A stretch of 26,443 bases of DNA from Chloroflexota bacterium (GCA_025935655.1 JAICUV010000014.1:1-26443), one strand, 5' to 3'. Shown: positions 1 through 9,232, counted from the first letter of the stretch. A program made the numbers and translations. The notes: generated by a model not told the origin, from the sequence alone.

Positions 1-52
1 CCGCCCCCGCGAGCGCGGCCGCGCCCGACCGGGTGCCGGACCAGGCGCAGGG

Positions 53-910
53 ATGATGGCCGGCGCCGCCCCGCGCTGGGCGGCCGCGGTCCGCGACGGC
101 CGACCGCCGGCCCCGACGGTGCTGCTGCTCGGCGGCTTCCTGACCTCACCGCCCGCCTACCGGCCGATGGTCGCGCGCCTCCGCGCGCGGCGCGCCGCCG
201 ACGTCGTCGTCGGCAACGTCTGGCTCGTGGACTGGCTGCTGGCCGCGCGCCACGGGCTCGGGCCGATCCTCACCCGCTCCGGCCGTGCGCTGCTCGACGC
301 GTCGGCGCGCTCGGAGGTCGTCAGCCTCGGGGCGCCCGTGCTCGTCATCGGGCACTCCGCGGGCGGCATGAACGCGCGGCTCCTGACGTCACCCGTGCCC
401 TTCGCGGGACGGCTCCTCGGCGCATCCGGCCGGATGGGTGCGATCGTGACGCTCGGGACGCCGCACCACGTGCACGCCGACGGCCGGCTGGGCTCGCGGG
501 TGAGCGCCGAGGCGGCCGGGTTCGCGGATCGCGTCGTCCCGGGTCCCGCCTTCGCGCCGCGCACCGGGTATCTCGCGGTGGCGTCACGACACGTCCTGGG
601 CCGTCGGGACGGGTCGCGCAGGGAGCGGCGGACGTGGCGCCTCTACCAGGACCTCCACGCGGACGCCGAGGCGGCCGTGGTCGAGGGAGACGGCCTGATC
701 CCGCTCGCCTCGGCGATCCTCGACGGGGCGCCCTCGCTGGTGCTCGACGAAGCCGTGCACGGCACGTGGCCCGGAGCGTGGTACGGCTCCGAGCGCTTCC
801 TTGACGCCTGGTGGCCGCGGGCGCTCGAGACATGGCACGCGGCCCTCGCGGCACGGGTCGAGCTCGCGACTCGCCGGGGCGCCTTTGACGGATCCGGGGA
901 TCGCCGGTAG
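53..910 (+). CDS. alpha/beta hydrolase (lipase/esterase-like)
   Basis: Predicted serine hydrolase of the alpha/beta fold, 285 residues if it starts at the ATG at 53. A hydrophobic strand leads to GGFLTSPPAY (about 27-36), and the nucleophile elbow reads IGHSAGG with the likely catalytic Ser at 102. A later EGDGLIPLAS segment could supply the acid and the His in AVHGTW the base, completing a Ser-Asp-His triad. There is no signal peptide or membrane segment, so it is probably cytoplasmic. The substrate cannot be told; lipase/PGAP1-like esterases are the nearest recognisable group. The frame stays open to the left edge of the window, so the true start may lie outside it. ATG 53 or 56 are the first visible candidates. 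The tRNA gene begins 10 nt after the stop. Confidence 0.75.
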   Translation: MMAGAAPRWAAAVRDGRPPAPTVLLLGGFLTSPPAYRPMVARLRARRAADVVVGNVWLVDWLLAARHGLGPILTRSGRALLDASARSEVVSLGAPVLVIGHSAGGMNARLLTSPVPFAGRLLGASGRMGAIVTLGTPHHVHADGRLGSRVSAEAAGFADRVVPGPAFAPRTGYLAVASRHVLGRRDGSRRERRTWRLYQDLHADAEAAVVEGDGLIPLASAILDGAPSLVLDEAVHGTWPGAWYGSERFLDAWWPRALETWHAALAARVELATRRGAFDGSGDRR

Positions 911-920
911 CCTTGGCAGT

Positions 921-995
921 CGCGGGGTGGAGCAGCGGCAGCTCGTCGGGCTCATAACCCGAAGGTCGGAGGTTCGAATCCTTCCCCCGCAACCA
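921..995 (+). tRNA. initiator tRNA-fMet (CAT)
   Basis: The cloverleaf folds by hand: acceptor 921-927 with 985-991, D stem GAGC/GCTC, anticodon stem TCGGG/CCCGA with loop CTCATAA (anticodon CAT at 953-955), and T arm GGAGG-TTCGAAT-CCTTC. Two features mark it as the initiator and not an elongator Met tRNA: position 1 (C) faces A72 and does not pair, and the anticodon stem ends in three G-C pairs. The 3' CCA is encoded (993-995). A terminator follows at once. Confidence 0.96.
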
Positions 996-1009
996 ATCTC
1001 GCTTCACCT

Positions 1010-1047
1010 GAACCCCGGGACCCGACCACCCCGGGGTTCTTCTTTGT
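1010..1047 (+). terminator. Rho-independent terminator of the tRNA gene
   Basis: Perfect 10-bp inverted repeat GAACCCCGGG (1010-1019) / CCCGGGGTTC (1030-1039) with a 10-nt loop, followed by a T-rich TTCTTCTTT tail. It starts 14 nt after the tRNA CCA end. It also sits just beyond the 3' end of the converging TspO-like gene. Confidence 0.85.
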
Positions 1048-1069
1048 CCGCGACCGTGGACGGGCCTCG

Positions 1070-1861
1070 TCAGGCGGCCGCGCCGGTGGCGATCGGGGCG
1101 CCCGGGCCCGCGGTGTGGCGAAGCGTGATCGCGCGCACGACGAGGACGGCCACGACGAGCGCGCCCAGCGCGGCGACGAGCGCGACGATCGCCGTGTCCT
1201 GCTCCTTCACGACGATCCCGACGTAGGCCCACACGATCACGAGCCCGTAGGCGGCGTCGCGGAACCGGTAGACGAACCGCGACGCGATCGCGAGGCCCAC
1301 CAGCAGCACCCCGGACGCGATGATCGCCGAGGTCTCGCCCGGTGACCCGATCCCGAGCGCCGCGCCCGCCTGGGCGATGTTCGCGATCGTCGCCACGGTG
1401 ATCCAGCCGAGGTAGACGGAGAACGGGACGCGGACGACCCAGAACGCCGTGCCGCGCACCCGGTCACGGTGCGCCCACAGGCGCAGGTGGATGGCGATGA
1501 GCGTCAGCAGCAGGGCCAGCATCACGGGGACGGTCAGCGCGAACAGCTCGTACTGGAACAGCACGACCCAGGCGCTGTTGAGCAGCCCGGACAGCGCCGG
1601 CAGCCAGCCCAGCGACCGGAGGACCTCGTCGGACCGGTTGCGGGGCAGCGCCTGCCACACGGTGAACGCCGCCAGCAGGAGGTAGATGACGCCCCAGATC
1701 GAGAACACGTAGCCCGCCGGGATGACGTAGACGTGGAACCGGTCGCTGATCTCCGCGGTGCGCAGGCCGTTCATCGGCAGCGCATTCGCGGCGACGTTCA
1801 CGGTCATCGTGAGCAGGAAGGTCAGGACGGTGACGACCTGGCGGGTCGTGTCGGAGCGCAT
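1070..1861 (-). CDS. TspO/MBR-related tryptophan-rich sensory membrane protein
   Basis: Polytopic membrane protein of about 263 residues resembling the long, roughly 8-helix relatives of TspO/MBR that databases name tryptophan-rich sensory protein. The diagnostic stretch is an N-terminal helix followed by NALPMNGL, then VIPAGYVFSIWGVIYLLL, a Trp-containing second helix typical of the family. Several further hydrophobic segments follow and the C-terminus is short. TspO proteins bind porphyrins and sterols and affect tetrapyrrole or stress signalling; for these longer relatives the ligand is unknown. The ATG at 1861 is preferred over the one at 1873 because GAGG lies 7 nt upstream and homologues begin near this point. 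It lies 63 nt after the ABC-2 permease on the same strand, so it may be read through from the oxidase operon. Confidence 0.75.
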   Translation of the reverse strand: MRSDTTRQVVTVLTFLLTMTVNVAANALPMNGLRTAEISDRFHVYVIPAGYVFSIWGVIYLLLAAFTVWQALPRNRSDEVLRSLGWLPALSGLLNSAWVVLFQYELFALTVPVMLALLLTLIAIHLRLWAHRDRVRGTAFWVVRVPFSVYLGWITVATIANIAQAGAALGIGSPGETSAIIASGVLLVGLAIASRFVYRFRDAAYGLVIVWAYVGIVVKEQDTAIVALVAALGALVVAVLVVRAITLRHTAGPGAPIATGAAA

Positions 1862-1924
1862 CGGCAACCTCATGAGGATCGGGTGATGCCTTCCGTTCGT
1901 TTGCCGCCCGCTCCCGGATCGCCC

Positions 1925-2719
1925 CTAGTCCCAGCGGAACCGACGAGCGGCCAGGACCGCGAACAGGATCGCCCACCCGGCGAGGATGGCCATCGGCTCG
2001 GTCGCGTCGGCTACCGTGGTCCCCAGCCCGATCGCCAGTGACTCCGTGAGCGCCGCCGGCGGCAGCACCGCGGCGACGGAGGCGAGGGCGGCGGGCAGCC
2101 GGTCGAGCGGCAGGACGATCCCCCCGAACACCAGCGACAGGAGGAACAGGAGGTTCGCGAGCGCGAGCGTCGCCTCCGCGCGCAGGGTGCCCGCCATCAG
2201 CAGGCCGAGACCGGCGAACGCGATCGTGCCCAGGACCAGCGCACCGAGCACCAGGGGCAGCGACGCCGTCGGCCCCGCGGTGAACCCCAGCATGCCCACC
2301 GCGATCGCGACGAGCAGCACCAGCTGCACGACCTCGACCACGACAACGGACGCGGTCTTCGCCGCGACCACCACCGAGGAGCCGGCCGGGCTGCCGCCGA
2401 GCCGCTTGATGACGCCGTACGCACGCTCGTAGCCCGTGGAGATCGCGAGCGACACGAGCGAGGCCGCGATGATCGCGAGGCTGATCGAGCCCGGGAGGAG
2501 CCTGTCCACGGGTTGGCTGGCAGCTGTCCCGCCCGTGGTGTCGAAGGCGCTGAACACGAGCAGGACGCCCGCGGGGATCACGAACGTGATCAGCAGCCCC
2601 TCGCCGCGCCGCAGGACGAGGCGGAACTCGTAGGCCGCGAGCGCGAGCGCCATCCGGAGCCAGCTGGCGCGACGCGCGGGCGTGCCCGCGCCGATGGGGA
2701 GGGGCGTCGTCTCGCTCAC
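1925..2719 (-). CDS. ABC-2 type transporter permease
   Basis: Membrane subunit of an ABC-2 exporter, 264 residues. After a short polar N-terminus there is an amphipathic start (LAAYEFRLVLRRGEG) and a first membrane helix, a periplasmic loop, then five more hydrophobic helices, giving the usual six-span layout. The start is set by a GTGA overlap: its GTG (2719-2717) shares bases with the TGA stop of the ATPase gene (2718-2716), a hallmark of translational coupling. The in-frame ATG 162 nt further upstream lies inside the ATPase gene and gives a low-complexity Arg/Gly-rich leader, so it is rejected. The substrate is unknown. Its place at the end of a cytochrome oxidase operon suggests a role in oxidase or copper-site assembly, by analogy with NosFY, but that is inference. 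Confidence 0.85.
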   Translation of the reverse strand: MSETTPLPIGAGTPARRASWLRMALALAAYEFRLVLRRGEGLLITFVIPAGVLLVFSAFDTTGGTAASQPVDRLLPGSISLAIIAASLVSLAISTGYERAYGVIKRLGGSPAGSSVVVAAKTASVVVVEVVQLVLLVAIAVGMLGFTAGPTASLPLVLGALVLGTIAFAGLGLLMAGTLRAEATLALANLLFLLSLVFGGIVLPLDRLPAALASVAAVLPPAALTESLAIGLGTTVADATEPMAILAGWAILFAVLAARRFRWD

Positions 2720-3744
2720 CGCACCGCCCGCCGTCGGCGTCGTCCGGTCTCCGGCACAGCCTCCTGCGGCGCTCCCTCGGCCTCGGCCACCACGTCGACG
2801 CCGACGAGCTCCAGGTAGCGCTCCTCGAGGCTCGCCGCCCCAAGGCGCAGCTCGGTGATCAGCAGGCCCCGGGTAGCACACCAGGCGGCGAGCGCCGCGA
2901 TCAGCCCCGGGCCCGGGGCGCCGGCCAGCCCCGTCAGCTCGTAGTGGTTGCCGGCCCCCGCCGCGACGACGGCCGCCCCGTCGCCCACCGCCGGCCCGAG
3001 CGCCGCCGGCAGGGACGCGAGATCGACGTCATCGAGGCGCGTGGACAGGCGGAACCGGACCCTCGGCGTGCCGGCACCGGTGAGCTCAGCGGGCGTCCCC
3101 GCGGCCACGATCCGCCCGCGGTCCAGCACCGCGACGCGATCCGCCAGCAGCTCGACGTCGCCCAGCTCGTGGGTCGTGAGCAGGATCGTCGTGCCGGCCC
3201 CGCGCAGGGCGGCGATCCGCTCCCGGGTCGCCTGCTTCGCGGCCGGGTCCATGCCCGCGGTGGGCTCGTCCAGGACGAGGAGCTCCGGGCGGCCGATGAG
3301 CGCGAGGGCGAGGCCGAGCCGCTGCTTCTCGCCGCCCGACAGGCGGCGGTACCGCGTGGACGCCGCGCGGCCGAGGTCCACGAGCTCGAGCAAGCGATCC
3401 GGGTCCTCGGGGTCGCGGTAGAAGCGCGCGTACAGGCGGAGCGCCTCGCGGGGCGTCGTCCGCGGGTCCACGCCGCCCTCCTGGAGCATCAGCCCGATCC
3501 GTGGCCGCAGGCGCCGCCCGTCCCGGATCGGGTCCAGGCCCAGCACCGCCACGCTGCCCGCGTCGGCCCGCCGGTAGCCCTCGAGGATCTCGACGGTCGT
3601 CGTCTTGCCCGCGCCGTTGGGCCCGAGCAGCGCGAACAGCTCCCCGGGCGCGACCTCGAACGAGACCCCGGCCAGGACCTGGCGCCCGCCATACGCCTTG
3701 CGCAGCTCCTTCGCGCTGATGGCCGCGGCCGCGGGCGCCGTCAC
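2716..3744 (-). CDS. ABC transporter ATP-binding protein (ABC-2 exporter type)
   Basis: Cytoplasmic ATPase of the neighbouring permease, 342 residues. Walker A is GPNGAGKT (41-48), the ABC signature LSGGEKQR (135-142), Walker B LVLDEPTAG (156-164), and the H-loop His is in TTHELGD. The C-terminal 100 residues after the nucleotide-binding domain are typical of the CcmA/NosF/drug-exporter (DRA) class, whose members pair with ABC-2 permeases. The start is the GTG at 3744-3742, which overlaps the TGA of the thioredoxin gene (GTGA). The same overlap links it to the permease, so the three genes form one coupled translational unit. The exported substrate cannot be read from the sequence. Confidence 0.9.
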   Translation of the reverse strand: MTAPAAAAISAKELRKAYGGRQVLAGVSFEVAPGELFALLGPNGAGKTTTVEILEGYRRADAGSVAVLGLDPIRDGRRLRPRIGLMLQEGGVDPRTTPREALRLYARFYRDPEDPDRLLELVDLGRAASTRYRRLSGGEKQRLGLALALIGRPELLVLDEPTAGMDPAAKQATRERIAALRGAGTTILLTTHELGDVELLADRVAVLDRGRIVAAGTPAELTGAGTPRVRFRLSTRLDDVDLASLPAALGPAVGDGAAVVAAGAGNHYELTGLAGAPGPGLIAALAAWCATRGLLITELRLGAASLEERYLELVGVDVVAEAEGAPQEAVPETGRRRRRAVR

Positions 3745-4244
3745 GGCGCGATCTTGGCGTACTGCGTGTCGAAGTCCTCGGGGAGAACCTGGCCGATCTG
3801 GATCCCGCGCAGCACGCCGTCCTTGTCGACGAAGTACGTCTGCGGCGGCGCGACGACACGGAACGCCGAGGCGATCGAGCCGTCGGGATCCGTGAGCGAG
3901 GGCCAGGTCGCGCCGAAGTCGTCGAGGAACGCCGTGGCGAGCTCGGGCTGGTCCTTGTACAGGACGCCGACCATCTGCAGGCCGTCCTTCGGCCCCAGCG
4001 TCGCCAGCCGGTCCTTGAACAGCGGGAACTCCTCGCGGCAGGGGACGCACCACGAGGCCCAGAAGTTCACGATGAGCGGCTTGCCGCGGTACGTCGCCAG
4101 GTCGAGGGTCGTCCCATCGATCGTGGTCCCGGTGACGGCCGGGATGGGCTCGCCGGTCCTCGCGCTCCCACCCGAGCCGCCGCAGGCGGCGACGACCAGG
4201 GACAGGGCCAGGAGGATGGAGGCCGGGGATCGGTGACGGACCAG
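3741..4244 (-). CDS. TlpA/ResA-like thioredoxin-fold lipoprotein
   Basis: Membrane-anchored thiol-disulfide oxidoreductase of about 167 residues. A basic n-region (RHR), a hydrophobic stretch and a lipobox VVAAC (Cys about 21) predict a lipoprotein. The mature part has the TlpA pattern: NFWASWCVPCREEFP with the CxxC active site (about 66 and 69), then GVLYKD and a cis-Pro region PPQTYFVDKDG. Such proteins reduce cytochrome c cysteines or the CuA site of oxidase subunit II; this position right behind the oxidase genes favours the latter. The start is odd: no ATG, GTG or TTG lies in frame between the upstream stop (4262-4264) and the lipobox. The CTG at 4244-4242 is used here; an ACG at 4253-4251, 6 nt after AAGG, is the alternative. 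The stop overlaps the next gene. Confidence 0.85.
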   Translation of the reverse strand: MVRHRSPASILLALSLVVAACGGSGGSARTGEPIPAVTGTTIDGTTLDLATYRGKPLIVNFWASWCVPCREEFPLFKDRLATLGPKDGLQMVGVLYKDQPELATAFLDDFGATWPSLTDPDGSIASAFRVVAPPQTYFVDKDGVLRGIQIGQVLPEDFDTQYAKIAP

Positions 4245-4261
4245 GCGGAACGTGGCAGACC

Positions 4262-5359
4262 TTACGACGCGGTGATGGATCCCGTCATGTTCGGGTGGAC
4301 CGTGCAGCTGAAGGTGTAGCTGCCGGCCGGGAGTGCGGGTACATCGTAGACCACGACCTTGGGACCGGTGACGAGCTCGCCCGTGAACACCGCCGTCCCG
4401 CTCCCGTCCTTGATCACGACGTCGTGCGGGGCGCTGTCCTGGTTGTCGAACGCGATGGTGAACGGCTTCGTCGCGGGCACCGTGAGCGTCTTCGGGTTGA
4501 AGTCGATGTTGACGGCCGTGAGCGTGACGTCGGCCGCCGGCAGGCTCGGCCCGGCCGACGCGGGCGGGGGAGCGGCCCCGCCGCCGGGCGCCGGGCTCGC
4601 GACCGCGCCCGTCCCGCCGGTGCCCGAGTTGGGCAGGAGGCCCGAGGAGAACAGCACGGCGAACGCCACGAGGACGGCGATCGCGGCGAACGTGGCCTTG
4701 GGCCACGCGGGGGCACCGCCCAGGTCGAGGTGACCGGTGCGGTCCGCCTCCTCGACGGCTTCGTATTCCTTGCGCGAGTCCCACAGCCAGCCGAGCAGGG
4801 TGATGACGAGCACGATGAAGCCGAGGAACAGGGCCCAGCCGCCGATGATGACGCCGGCGACGAGCACGGTCATCGCGATCGCAGCGAGGATGGGACGGAA
4901 CGAGGGCGGCGGGACGTGGACGCCCTCCGGGGGCGTGCCGGCCGGGGCCGGCAGCATGCCAACAACGACCGCCTCGCCGGTGCGGGCCGGGATCGCGTCG
5001 TAGTCGCGCAGCGCCTCGCGACCCCAGTACAGGAGCGTGACCGCGAGGACCGCGAAGCCCACCAGGAGCCAGATGTCGCCGACGATGACCCCGAACACGA
5101 ACACCGCTGCGCCGAACGCGCCGAGGAACGGGGCGAAGGACGGCCCGGGCATGTGGACGCCCTCGGGGGCCACGGGCTGCAGCCGCCGCTTCCCGCGACG
5201 CGTGGGACCCGCCGTCGCGAACTTGTAGATCGTCCAGGTGATGTACAGGACGACCGGGATCAGCAGCAGGACGGGCAGCAGCTGGATCAGCCCGCCCCAG
5301 TCCGGGATCACGAACTGCGCGGAGAAGTTGATCAGGCCGCTCCAGAGGTCCTCGATCAT
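4262..5359 (-). CDS. oxidase subunit-IV-like membrane protein with duplicated domain and C-terminal cupredoxin
   Basis: 365-residue membrane protein in the oxidase operon. One helix lies at about 24-47. Then come two copies of a roughly 57-residue unit (65-121 and 144-201), each beginning PEGVHxPxPSF, carrying two hydrophobic spans and ending in a charged DY/EY segment. The final helix is at 221-240, followed by a Gly/Pro/Ala-rich linker and a cupredoxin domain (about 275-365). That domain has a complete type-1 copper ligand set: His312, Cys352, His355 and Met358 (CTVHPNM). The repeat unit resembles small subunit-IV-type proteins of actinobacterial-style oxidases, and the fusion would place a blue copper centre on the outer face next to the enzyme. 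It starts 10 nt after the stop of the small upstream gene without a clear Shine-Dalgarno, so coupling is likely. Confidence 0.75.
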   Translation of the reverse strand: MIEDLWSGLINFSAQFVIPDWGGLIQLLPVLLLIPVVLYITWTIYKFATAGPTRRGKRRLQPVAPEGVHMPGPSFAPFLGAFGAAVFVFGVIVGDIWLLVGFAVLAVTLLYWGREALRDYDAIPARTGEAVVVGMLPAPAGTPPEGVHVPPPSFRPILAAIAMTVLVAGVIIGGWALFLGFIVLVITLLGWLWDSRKEYEAVEEADRTGHLDLGGAPAWPKATFAAIAVLVAFAVLFSSGLLPNSGTGGTGAVASPAPGGGAAPPPASAGPSLPAADVTLTAVNIDFNPKTLTVPATKPFTIAFDNQDSAPHDVVIKDGSGTAVFTGELVTGPKVVVYDVPALPAGSYTFSCTVHPNMTGSITAS

Positions 5360-5369
5360 CGGGCGGGGA

Positions 5370-5555
5370 TCAGTGCTTCTGGGTCGCCGCGACCAGGACG
5401 TAGGCCATGATGGACATGGCGGCGCCCAGCGCGATCAGCATGGTGATGCCGGCGAAGTCCACGTGCTCGGGCTGGACGAGCATCGGGAACGCGAAGTAGA
5501 TCACCGCGATCAGGAGGAACAGGAACCCGACGAGGGCTGCGCTGCGAGGCTTCAT
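5370..5555 (-). CDS. small two-helix membrane protein of the oxidase operon
   Basis: 61-residue protein with two hydrophobic spans (about 7-27 and 35-57) joined by a short loop (QPEHVDF). It lies between subunit III and the subunit-IV-like gene, with a GGAG motif about 10 nt before the ATG (5555-5553). Its size and position match the accessory small subunits found in many caa3-type oxidases, but I do not recognise a named family. The C-terminus ends in polar ATQKH. A bona fide gene is supported by the tight operon spacing (23 nt upstream, 10 nt downstream) and a clean hydrophobic pattern. Confidence 0.7.
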   Translation of the reverse strand: MKPRSAALVGFLFLLIAVIYFAFPMLVQPEHVDFAGITMLIALGAAMSIMAYVLVAATQKH

Positions 5556-5578
5556 GGCGTGACTCCGTTCCCCGGACG

Positions 5579-6247
5579 CTACAGCAGGTAGAGGATCGAG
5601 AACAGGAGGATCCACACGACGTCCACGAAGTGCCAGTAGAGCGACGTCGCCTCCACCATGTCGTGGTGCTTCGCGCTGAACTGGCCGGCCATGCCGCGGT
5701 ACAGCACGACCGAGAGCATCAGCACGCCGCCGAAGACGTGGGCGCCGTGGAAGCCGGTCAGCGTGAAGTACGTCGTGCCGAACGTCGTGGAGCCCATCGA
5801 CAGGCCCTCGTGGAACAGCACGGTGTAGTCGTACGCCTGGAGCAGGAGGAACGTGATGCCCAGCACGACGGTCACCGCCATGTTGCGCAGGAACGTCGTG
5901 CGGTTGTCCTTCTGGATCGCCCACACGGCGTACTGGCAGGTGAACGACGAGATGACCAGCAGGATCGTCGCCGGGAGGATGACGTTCAGCGCGCCGGACT
6001 CGGTCTGGAACTGGAACGGGTTGAGGATGTTCGCGAACTCGGACGGCGGCCAGGTGTGGACGCCGTTCTCCGTGTACGCGGCGCGGATGCTGAAGTAGGC
6101 CGCGAACAGGCCGGCGAAGAACATCACCTCGGACGTGATGAACAGGAGCATCCCCAGCACGGGGTTCCCGATGCCGCCGGAGCCGTGCGCGTCTGCGCCA
6201 GCGTGCGCGTGGGTCTCCGGCGTGAGGGCGGTGGTGTCTGCAGCCAT
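5579..6247 (-). CDS. ctaE: cytochrome c oxidase subunit III
   Basis: 222-residue COX3 family protein of the terminal oxidase. Recognisable segments are the first helix LLFITSEVMFFAGLFAAY (with the conserved Glu), a Trp/Pro loop, VILLVISSFTC, the helix carrying FTLTGFHGAHVFGG, and a C-terminal WHFVDVVWILLFSILYLL. The length fits the shorter, five-helix bacterial form. The N-terminus has an unusual His/Ala-rich stretch (about 10-22) before the first helix. The ATG at 6247 has AGGGGA about 12 nt upstream and follows the subunit I stop by 14 nt. Subunit III surrounds subunit I and supports sustained proton uptake. Confidence 0.95.
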   Translation of the reverse strand: MAADTTALTPETHAHAGADAHGSGGIGNPVLGMLLFITSEVMFFAGLFAAYFSIRAAYTENGVHTWPPSEFANILNPFQFQTESGALNVILPATILLVISSFTCQYAVWAIQKDNRTTFLRNMAVTVVLGITFLLLQAYDYTVLFHEGLSMGSTTFGTTYFTLTGFHGAHVFGGVLMLSVVLYRGMAGQFSAKHHDMVEATSLYWHFVDVVWILLFSILYLL

Positions 6248-6261
6248 CGTCGTCAGGTCCC

Positions 6262-7890
<1,629 letters not shown>

Positions 7891-7904
7891 CCCAGCGGGC
7901 TCCC

Positions 7905-9032
7905 TTACTGAACCGTGAGCGTGCCGGTCATGTTCGGATGGACCGTGCAGACGAAGGTGTAGGTGCCGGCCTTGAGGGCCGGGACCGCGTAGTTGGTCTC
8001 GGCGACGCCGGTGATGATGTCGCCCTTGAACGCGACCGCGCCGGACGCGTCCTTGATCTCGACGTTGTGCGGGATGCTGGCGTCGTCGTTCTTGAAGTGG
8101 ATCGTGAACGGCGAGCCGGCCGGCGCCTGGAGGGCGTTGGTGCTGAACGCGACGTTGAGCGCGCCGAGCTCGACGGTTGGCCCGGCGGCCGCACCCGAGG
8201 GGGCCGGGGCGGGCGTCGCGTTCGCCTTCGCGATCTGGTCCGCGAGCCAGGTGTCGAAGTCCGCCTTGGCGATGGCGTGGACCTCGAACAGCATCGAGCC
8301 GTGGAACGCGCCGCACAGCTCCGCGCACTGGCCGCGGTACGTGCCGGGCTCGTCCACGGTGAAGTTGAACGTGTTCGTCTTCCCCGGCACGACGTCCCGC
8401 TTGAACAGGAACTTCGGGACGTAGAAGGCGTGGATCACGTCCTGCGAGCGGAGGTCGATGGTGACCGGCTCGCCGACCGGGAGCACGAGGCCGCCGGTGT
8501 CGCCCACGGGCAGCGCCTGGGTGAACAGGACCTTGGCATCTGCCGCCTGGCCGTCGAGGTACTCGAACGACCACTGGAAGCGGGCCGCGACCGCGCGCAC
8601 GTGCACGTCCGCCGGGACCTTCGCCTCGACGGTGTTGAGGGTCTGCCAGGAGAGCAGGAACAGGAACAGCACGATCGCCGTGGGGATGATCGTCCACATG
8701 ACCTCGACGAGGTTGTTCCCGTGGGTCTGGGGCGGGAGCTCGGTGTCGCCCGGCTTGCGCCGGTAGCGGAACGCGGACCACGCGATCAGCCCCTCGACCA
8801 GGAGGAAGATCACGACCGCGATGTAGAACACGATGTCGTACAGGCTCTGGACGCTCTGGGAGCGATCCGTCACCCCGCCCTCGTTGTGGACGGGGAAGAA
8901 GCTGTTCCAGACGCTGGTCGGGGTCGCGCCGGCGGCCGCGAGGACGATGACGCCCACGGCGACGATGGCGGCGATGATCAGGCCGGCTACGACGGGACCG
9001 GACCCGGTCCGTGACCGGGGAGGCATCGACAT
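7905..9032 (-). CDS. ctaC: cytochrome c oxidase subunit II with extra C-terminal cupredoxin domain
   Basis: 375-residue subunit II. After an N-terminal hydrophobic segment (13-34), two helices (about 64-88 and 108-130) lead into the CuA domain. CuA ligands are all present: His201, Cys236, Glu238, Cys240, His244 and Met247 (CAELCGAFHGSM). The usual domain ends near 270. A Pro/Ala linker follows, then a second copper fold (about 285-375) with type-1 ligands His322, Cys362, His365 and Met368 (CTVHPNM). In caa3 oxidases this place is normally filled by a fused cytochrome c, and no CxxCH is present here. The ATG at 9032 has GAGG about 8 nt upstream; the ATG at 9026 is also possible. It is the first gene of the operon, divergent from ctaG. 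Confidence 0.95.
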   Translation of the reverse strand: MSMPPRSRTGSGPVVAGLIIAAIVAVGVIVLAAAGATPTSVWNSFFPVHNEGGVTDRSQSVQSLYDIVFYIAVVIFLLVEGLIAWSAFRYRRKPGDTELPPQTHGNNLVEVMWTIIPTAIVLFLFLLSWQTLNTVEAKVPADVHVRAVAARFQWSFEYLDGQAADAKVLFTQALPVGDTGGLVLPVGEPVTIDLRSQDVIHAFYVPKFLFKRDVVPGKTNTFNFTVDEPGTYRGQCAELCGAFHGSMLFEVHAIAKADFDTWLADQIAKANATPAPAPSGAAAGPTVELGALNVAFSTNALQAPAGSPFTIHFKNDDASIPHNVEIKDASGAVAFKGDIITGVAETNYAVPALKAGTYTFVCTVHPNMTGTLTVQ

Positions 9033-9137
9033 CGGGTTCCTCGAGTGTTGTCGACGGGCCGGGGCGCGACCGGTCAGCAAAGAGGGCTCGCCGTCCGAGG
9101 ACGCGCGCCACCCCGTGAGGGGGCGCCGGACGGCCGC

Positions 9138-9143
9138 ATCATA
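9138..9143 (-). promoter_or_regulatory. candidate -10 of the oxidase operon promoter
   Basis: On the minus strand the hexamer reads TATGAT, one base from consensus and unusual in such a GC-rich spacer. It lies about 105 nt before the subunit II ATG, implying a leader near 100 nt. No good -35 box is seen at 17 nt spacing. It is within the divergent gap shared with ctaG. Confidence 0.4.
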
Positions 9144-9226
9144 CCCGAGGCGGCGCGTGCTTGGGGTCCGAATGGTCCATCCACCCCTGCCGAATGGCCC
9201 GCAGGCCGCAACCGGGCGAATCGGGC

Positions 9227-9232
9227 GACAAT
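9227..9232 (+). promoter_or_regulatory. candidate -10 for leaderless ctaG
   Basis: GACAAT ends exactly 6 nt before the GTG at 9239, so transcription would begin at or within a base or two of the start codon. The same spacing recurs before other genes here, which supports both the promoter and the GTG start. No -35 box is evident. Confidence 0.45.

Noticed and set aside
921..995. Elongator tRNA-Met or tRNA-Ile2 reading of the CAT anticodon
   Set aside because: The unpaired C1/A72 and the three G-C pairs in the anticodon stem mark an initiator.
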